A DNA stretch of 64,000 bases from assembly GCA_963210315.1 (NCBI GenBank), contig OY723270.1:1054001-1118000 (forward strand), in the 5' to 3' direction. A program made the translations under genes and the position numbers. The stretch comes from Rhynchopus euleeides. Its lineage: Eukaryota; Euglenozoa; Diplonemea; Diplonemida; Diplonemidae. Under the pieces are notes generated by a model. The model was not told where the DNA came from. It did not search any database and worked only from the letters and a program-made list of their open reading frames with translations. Below, piece by piece: positions 58,809 through 64,000 of this stretch; positions within the stretch are counted from its first letter, which is position 1, and each line of letters opens with the position of its first letter.

Positions 58809-61800
58809 ATGGATGCTACCACCTCCCCGACACAGCCGCGCGAGGCCTTCGTGGGGAGCGGCAGCGAGGAGCCGCCGAGCCCCCCCTCTGAAGATCAAGA
58901 TAGCGTTGCCAGCGGCAGCGCATCGCCTCAGGATGGCCACAACCTGCTGCTGAATGGCGGCCCCACCCCCGCAGAAGGTGCGGGAAGCGACGCCGCCAGC
59001 CGCGCCGACACCGACGCCATCCCCGGGTCTGCGAAGTGCCTCTCGGAGTCAGCCGCATCGCTGCCGGAGGGGTCTGCCCTCGATTCGAGCCTTCTTCCGC
59101 CCGTCCCGCCCCCGCCGCCGTCCCTCTCCATCGTCACCCCCCGCACGAAGGAGCAGAAATATAAGGAAGATCTTGATTCAGTGAGGGAGTTTGAGCCGAA
59201 GGGGCTTCTCGCCTATCTCCCCACTCTCCTGGCGCAGGTGATAGGTGCGAGGGAGAGCATTTCGTATGAGACTTTGGAGTTCCCCGCGGCGACCTGCTTC
59301 ATCGATGTGTGCGGCTTCACCCGGATCACGGAGGCGATGCGGAACAGCCCCCCCGGGTCGAATGGGATCGCGCACCACCTCAACAACTTCTTCTCGACTC
59401 TTCTGGCTATTGTCGACGACACGGGAGGCGATGTCGTGCAGTTCTCCGGGGATGCCCTCCTTGCGATTTGGAAGAACGACAGCGATATTTTTGGAGGAGG
59501 AGGAGGAGGTGATGACCACCTCCGCCACCTTGCAGAGAAGGCGTACACCTGCGCCCTTGCGGTGCTCCACGCCACCGAGTCGGAGCACATCAGGTTTGCG
59601 GAGAACACAGACCCGATCCGTCTCGGCGTTCACATCTCTATTGGGATCGGCAACGTCAAGCTCGCCATCCTGGGCGGGATCAACAGCTCCTGGAGGTATG
59701 TCTTTATGGGAGAGGGCGTCAGGGAGTGCGTCGATATCGTGGACCTGGCATCGATGGACGAGCTTGTCATGTCCCCTAAGTCCTACGAGGTGCTCTCCGG
59801 AGGCGAACAGTCCCCCACCGCGGCGAAGCGGATATCGGTTGAGGCCATCCATGCCGCAGGCTGCTCCGGGGCAGGCGATGACGAGCCGGTTGCCTTCAAG
59901 CATAAGCCATGCGGTGCTGACAAAACCTTCTACTGCAAAGACACCGGGAAGGTGTTAAAGAGAAACAACTCCCTGGAAGCGTTCGGCAAGCTGCACTCCA
60001 CGATCTGCGACGCGGTTGCCGCAGGCGGGGGCAGCGACGCGGCGGGCGTGCCGGTTGCCCGGCAGACCGAGGGGGAGTTCAAGGTGAAGGTGACACGCTT
60101 CCTCTTCGACACCATCACCAACACGTGGGGGAAGGACGGCGAGATGCGGGTGGTCTCCTCCATCTTCATCCAGCTGAGCATCTCCGAACAGCCCAAGGGG
60201 AAGGGTGCGTCCCCTTCCGCCGCTGTGGACTACCTCCTGCAGTTCATAGTCTCCGTCGTGCAGGATGACCTGGCAAGGCGGGACGGCACCCTCAACAAAG
60301 TCCTCTTTGACGACAAAGGCGCACTCCTTCTCTGCCTCTTCGGCCTCCCAGGGCACGCACACGAGGATGACTGCTTCAGAGCTCTTGACTTTGCCCAAGC
60401 TGTCTGCGACAAGCTTGATGATCCGGATAATTTGAAGGACTACTTCCCACCTTTCAGCGCCTCCTTTGGGATATCGCGCTCAAAAGTCTACTGCGGTGTG
60501 TGCGGGTCCCGCGGCAGGCGCGAATACACTGTGTTGGGCGATGGGGTCAACGTTGCGGCGCGCGTGATGCAGTATGCCAGCCGCTCCGTCACCCGCAGAG
60601 ACAGCGGCGGGCCTGTTGGAGAGAGGAGGACTGCCATATTCTGTGATGACCAGACCAGAGCCCTCACGGCACGCCTCGGGATGTTTATCTTCACCGGGGG
60701 GACGGAGGTGAAGATGAAGGGGAAGAGCCTCGGATGCAAGGTCTGGGGGCTGGCCGGGCGGGAGGACCGCCACGCCCTGCCGGGCGGCACCCGCAAACGC
60801 AACACCCACGGGGACACCTCCGCCGGCGGCAGCCCGATGGCAGGGGGCCCCTCCTCCCGCAAAGACACCATCGGGGCCTGGTGCGTCCCTGCCACCGAGC
60901 ACACCCAACCCGCCTCGGGTGCAGCCTCGCCGTCTCCCCAAAGCGGCGCAGCTGGGATCCAAGTCTTCGGGAGAGAGTCGGAGCTCCTGGTTGGGTACTC
61001 CGCAGTGATGGCCGCACAGCGCGCAGCAGCGCAGGGCCTTTCCCTCGGAGACTCTCACCCGGCTGACCGAGCCGTCACCATCCACGGCGACTCCTCCATG
61101 GGGAAGACCCTGATGCTCGACAAGATCGCCGAATTCGCCATGTCGCAGGTCGGATCCGCGGTGGACTCCCCTGGACCCGACACGCCCTCCATCCCCCCGG
61201 CGGCCTCCCAGCCCCCGGCGCTCCACTTCGTGGCATGCTCCCCTCTGGAAAGCGGCACGCCGTACCACCTCATCGCGTCCGTCCTCCGCCCTATCGCCGG
61301 CACGCACAGCACCGACTGGGTGTGCTGGGAGGCGGACGCTGCGGAGGCTGGGGGGGGCTTGCGCCCCCTGCTGAACCCGGTGCTGCCGCCCGAGATGCAG
61401 TTCGCCGACACGGAGGCTTCGCTGCAGCTGAGCGATGCGGAGAGGGAGGATCTGCTGAAGGCGTTTGCCGTTGGGATCATCGAGAGGGAGTACAGCGGCA
61501 GCGGGGCTGGGGCCTTCCGGAAGCACAGCGCGCAGTGCAGCACCCCGAAGGGGAGTCGCAGTGCCGGGTGCAGGACTCCTCCACCGGTGCCGCCGAGTGG
61601 GGCGCTGCCAGAGTTAGGTTGGTCCGGGTGTGGCTCTGCCGTCACTGAAGGTGATGCGGCGCCGGTTCCCTCCGGAGGAGGGGCGTCGCTGCCGCTGGCG
61701 CTGTCGGCGCGGCCTGTGGTGATCTGCGTGGATAACCTGCACCTCTGCGATGCGCAGTCGCTGGGTGTGCTGACGCACATCGCCCGCTCGATGCCAACCG

Positions 61801-64000
61801 TCGCCATCGTCGCCGCGACGAAGACCCTCGGGGGTGGGGGCCACGCACAGCCCAAAGCGATCCGCACCGGTCTGCGCGCCGCGGCGCACCAGCAGCAGCA
61901 GAGCCCCGGGGTCCAGATGCTGGGCGTGCCCCGCCCGCAGCATCTGCAGGCAGACAGCAACAGCCGCGAGGCAAAGTCGCTGAAGCTTTGGGGTGGGTCC
62001 AACTGCTTCGAAGGGAGTGGGCCCTCTGCGCACGTCAAGCTCAACCCGCTGGACAGGCGAAGCATCGCAGGGCTTCTGAGGAAGCTGAGCGGCGCCACCG
62101 TGCACGATGACATCGTGGGGATCATATTCGCCAAGTCGGGGGGGAACCCGGGCTTCGCCGAGCAGATCTTTGTCTCTCTGGTCGACCTCACGACGCCTGA
62201 TGCCGACATCCCCCCGGGCAGCATCAGGTCCAACCCCGATGCGGAGGGGCCTGCAGAGGAGCTGAACCCCATCGTCGCTTCGCTCCTCTCCGGGTCTGGC
62301 GGGGTGCTGCACATTAAGGAGGCGCCACGCCTGCCGGAGTCGCTCTGCAAGGAGTACATCATCAGCTTCCAGGATGGCGTGGATGCCGCATCACTGCCTC
62401 TCCCGGATGGGATCGAAGGGATCATCGCAGGGAGGGTGGACAGGCTCTCTGCAAACCTGCAGAACTGCCTCAAATGTGCCAGCGTTGTCGGGAGCACCTT
62501 CTCCCTCTCGGTTATGCGGCGCGTCGTCAAGGGGTCGGAGTCCAACGCGGTGGCGGAGTGGCTGTTGAAGCTGGAGCACATGGGATTCCTCACCTCCGGT
62601 GGGCATGCCCCCGATGCGACCCGGGCGAGGAAGTCGAGAGATGGCACGGTGACAAGCCACAGCGGGCACCTCCGCGGAAGCACGTCGTTGCAGTTTGGGG
62701 AGGGCTCAACCTACAGCTTCAGGCTGCAGGCCATGCGGGATGTCCTCTATTCAATCCTGCTCCCCGGCGAGAAGCGCGACATGCATCTCCTCGTTGCAGA
62801 GGAGCTCGAGAAGGACCACCTCGCGAATGTGGTGGTCGACCCCAGCTCTCTGGTGACCCACTTCACCCAGGCGGGTGTCCCGAATAGGGCTGTGCTTTAC
62901 TACGGCCTTGCCGCCGACATCCGCTTCCTCTCAGGGAGCATAGCCCCGGCGCTCGCGCTGTATCAGAAAGCTGTTGAGATCGCCTCAGGCATGGAGGAGG
63001 GCGACCCCCTCAAGCCTAAGGGGGGCGTGCGGTACCACTGGCTTGCGATGGTGGCGAACTTGCTGTGCTCCGTAGGGGATATCGCGGGGGCGGAGCAGGC
63101 CGCGTCGAAGGTGCTTTCCGACGTCGCGTCGCAGCCCCAGCTCCGCTCGGAAGTGTGGTCCTTCCGCCCCGGCAGGGGGGTGCACCCCGAGGGGGGCAGT
63201 GTGGCGCATCCTGCGTTCAGCACCAGCCACGGGGGCAGCTGTCACCTCGCTGTGCACAACGCGTTGGGCTGGAAGCGGCTGCTGAAGCTGACGGAGGGTC
63301 GTGCTGCAGCCTATGTCGTGCACCGCCACGAGGCCGCTGCTGCTGAAGCTGAGGAGAACCCGGGGATCCCGGCTGCAGGCAACCCGATCCGAGGTTCGGC
63401 ACCCACGGACAGCATCAACTGGAGTGCGTCCGGCGCGGGTGTGGTGCGGCTCGAGCACAGCGAGATGGCCAGCCGCAATATGAGCGCTAGCTCGCGCTCG
63501 CTGGGGTTGCGGCGCACGTCCTGCCCCTCCACCCTGCGCGGGATTCCCATCGGTGCAGGGGAAAACCAGCAGGGCTGCCGTTCCTCCCTGAAGAAGGGGC
63601 TGATGTACTACAAGCGTGACTCCGACGAGGTGAGCGTCGTGGATATCTTCCTCGCACGGCACGTGCTGGCGCAGGTGTGCACGGCGGATGGGGGGAGGCA
63701 GCTTATGCGGCACCACGCCATCTCCGCCCTGCTGGTGCTGGAGCACTACGCAGACCTGCTGATGGGGTTCCACCAACACTGCGTCGACCAGGCGAAGGCC
63801 ACACAGGCCCCAGCGGGGGCGGGGAAGGAAGGGGGCGGTGGCACTGCCTGGGGCAAGCGCTGCAGAGACGTGTCGCGGGATGCGCGCCGGTTTGAGGATG
63901 GTTTCAAAACGGTGGCGTATGCGAAGCGCGGGGTGCTGATGATGATCGCCGACATGTCAGACCCGAAACACACCTACTTCGGCATCGGGTCCAACCGGGG
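58809..64000 (+). CDS. Soluble-type adenylyl cyclase (ADCY10-like), 3' end outside window
   Basis: Makes cAMP from ATP. The frame is open from ATG 58809 to the window end (1,730 codons). A low-complexity N-terminus (to about residue 110) precedes the first class III cyclase domain (about 160-345) with FIDVCGFTRITEAM (metal-binding D166) and VVQFSGDALLAIW (second metal Asp D215). The second cyclase domain (about 445-640) has FSASFGISRSKVYCGVCGS and REYTVLGDGVNVAARVM. A long STAND/AAA-type NTPase region follows, with Walker A GDSSMGKT (about 758) and Walker B VVICVDNLHLCD (about 968), then TPR-like helices such as LYQKAVEIAS. This is the soluble adenylyl cyclase architecture. The residue before F-x-GDA, Lys in the mammalian enzyme, is Gln211 here. 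No intron is needed in the visible part. Gly-rich insertions (about 236-242) are lineage-specific. Confidence 0.92.
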   Translation, partial: MDATTSPTQPREAFVGSGSEEPPSPPSEDQDSVASGSASPQDGHNLLLNGGPTPAEGAGSDAASRADTDAIPGSAKCLSESAASLPEGSALDSSLLPPVPPPPPSLSIVTPRTKEQKYKEDLDSVREFEPKGLLAYLPTLLAQVIGARESISYETLEFPAATCFIDVCGFTRITEAMRNSPPGSNGIAHHLNNFFSTLLAIVDDTGGDVVQFSGDALLAIWKNDSDIFGGGGGGDDHLRHLAEKAYTCALAVLHATESEHIRFAENTDPIRLGVHISIGIGNVKLAILGGINSSWRYVFMGEGVRECVDIVDLASMDELVMSPKSYEVLSGGEQSPTAAKRISVEAIHAAGCSGAGDDEPVAFKHKPCGADKTFYCKDTGKVLKRNNSLEAFGKLHSTICDAVAAGGGSDAAGVPVARQTEGEFKVKVTRFLFDTITNTWGKDGEMRVVSSIFIQLSISEQPKGKGASPSAAVDYLLQFIVSVVQDDLARRDGTLNKVLFDDKGALLLCLFGLPGHAHEDDCFRALDFAQAVCDKLDDPDNLKDYFPPFSASFGISRSKVYCGVCGSRGRREYTVLGDGVNVAARVMQYASRSVTRRDSGGPVGERRTAIFCDDQTRALTARLGMFIFTGGTEVKMKGKSLGCKVWGLAGREDRHALPGGTRKRNTHGDTSAGGSPMAGGPSSRKDTIGAWCVPATEHTQPASGAASPSPQSGAAGIQVFGRESELLVGYSAVMAAQRAAAQGLSLGDSHPADRAVTIHGDSSMGKTLMLDKIAEFAMSQVGSAVDSPGPDTPSIPPAASQPPALHFVACSPLESGTPYHLIASVLRPIAGTHSTDWVCWEADAAEAGGGLRPLLNPVLPPEMQFADTEASLQLSDAEREDLLKAFAVGIIEREYSGSGAGAFRKHSAQCSTPKGSRSAGCRTPPPVPPSGALPELGWSGCGSAVTEGDAAPVPSGGGASLPLALSARPVVICVDNLHLCDAQSLGVLTHIARSMPTVAIVAATKTLGGGGHAQPKAIRTGLRAAAHQQQQSPGVQMLGVPRPQHLQADSNSREAKSLKLWGGSNCFEGSGPSAHVKLNPLDRRSIAGLLRKLSGATVHDDIVGIIFAKSGGNPGFAEQIFVSLVDLTTPDADIPPGSIRSNPDAEGPAEELNPIVASLLSGSGGVLHIKEAPRLPESLCKEYIISFQDGVDAASLPLPDGIEGIIAGRVDRLSANLQNCLKCASVVGSTFSLSVMRRVVKGSESNAVAEWLLKLEHMGFLTSGGHAPDATRARKSRDGTVTSHSGHLRGSTSLQFGEGSTYSFRLQAMRDVLYSILLPGEKRDMHLLVAEELEKDHLANVVVDPSSLVTHFTQAGVPNRAVLYYGLAADIRFLSGSIAPALALYQKAVEIASGMEEGDPLKPKGGVRYHWLAMVANLLCSVGDIAGAEQAASKVLSDVASQPQLRSEVWSFRPGRGVHPEGGSVAHPAFSTSHGGSCHLAVHNALGWKRLLKLTEGRAAAYVVHRHEAAAAEAEENPGIPAAGNPIRGSAPTDSINWSASGAGVVRLEHSEMASRNMSASSRSLGLRRTSCPSTLRGIPIGAGENQQGCRSSLKKGLMYYKRDSDEVSVVDIFLARHVLAQVCTADGGRQLMRHHAISALLVLEHYADLLMGFHQHCVDQAKATQAPAGAGKEGGGGTAWGKRCRDVSRDARRFEDGFKTVAYAKRGVLMMIADMSDPKHTYFGIGSNR

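Noticed and set aside
1..64000. tRNA or rRNA genes
   Set aside because: I looked for GGTTCGA-type B boxes with a matching cloverleaf and for rRNA-like conserved stretches and found none I could support.

Overview
The window looks like nuclear DNA of a GC-rich, repeat-laden free-living protist. All six convincing host genes lie on the + strand: a WD40 protein, a GH47 mannosidase, an NCKX exchanger, a methionyl-tRNA formyltransferase, a giant VWA/EGF-like secreted protein, and a soluble-type adenylyl cyclase. One gene has five canonical GT-AG introns; the others read as single exons. The only minus-strand protein genes I accept belong to a tyrosine-recombinase (YR) retroelement whose order (gag, YR, RT-RNaseH) is the one I associate with the VIPER group of trypanosomatids. 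A captured cyclase fragment also resembles trypanosomatid receptor cyclases. Together these point, as inference only, to a euglenozoan such as a diplonemid. Other unidirectional-cluster protists are not excluded.

Layout. 0.5-3.2 kb: WD40 protein with a TPAPx minisatellite linker. 3.3-8.6 kb: a duplicated ~390 bp block interrupted by a 4.07 kb satellite-bearing terminal-inverted-repeat (TIR) element. 9.3-11.1 kb: GH47 class I alpha-mannosidase. 11.8-12.3 kb: small TA-flanked TIR element. 13.1-17.8 kb: six-exon NCKX gene with TIR elements in introns 1 and 4. 17.8-22.4 kb: low-complexity DNA without a recognisable gene. 22.4-23.8 kb: methionyl-tRNA formyltransferase. 23.8-27.3 kb: nested small mobile elements, two perfect AT-rich hairpins and a direct-repeat-flanked cassette with a possible histone-fold ORF. 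28.0-41.6 kb: giant secreted protein, running in frame into a satellite array. 41.6-56.4 kb: a partial and two complete satellite-bearing elements, the last interrupted by short TIR elements and the YR retroelement. 58.8 kb to the end: soluble adenylyl cyclase, cut by the window edge.

The most unusual feature is the satellite-bearing element family. Its ends read GGGGGTCTTCGCT, and three complete copies have 3-bp target duplications (TCT, AGA, TTT). Each copy contains up to three tandem arrays that share an exact 31-bp period and a GGGCCG start, plus a captured piece of an adenylyl cyclase catalytic domain. No transposase is visible inside. Because 31 is not a multiple of 3 and the units lack stops in one sense, all three frames of an array encode the same 31-residue peptide. 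This peptide is fused in frame to the giant extracellular protein.

The host genes are not an obvious pathway. GH47 and the giant protein both belong to the secretory route, NCKX and the cyclase to Ca2+/cAMP signalling, and the formyltransferase to organellar translation initiation.
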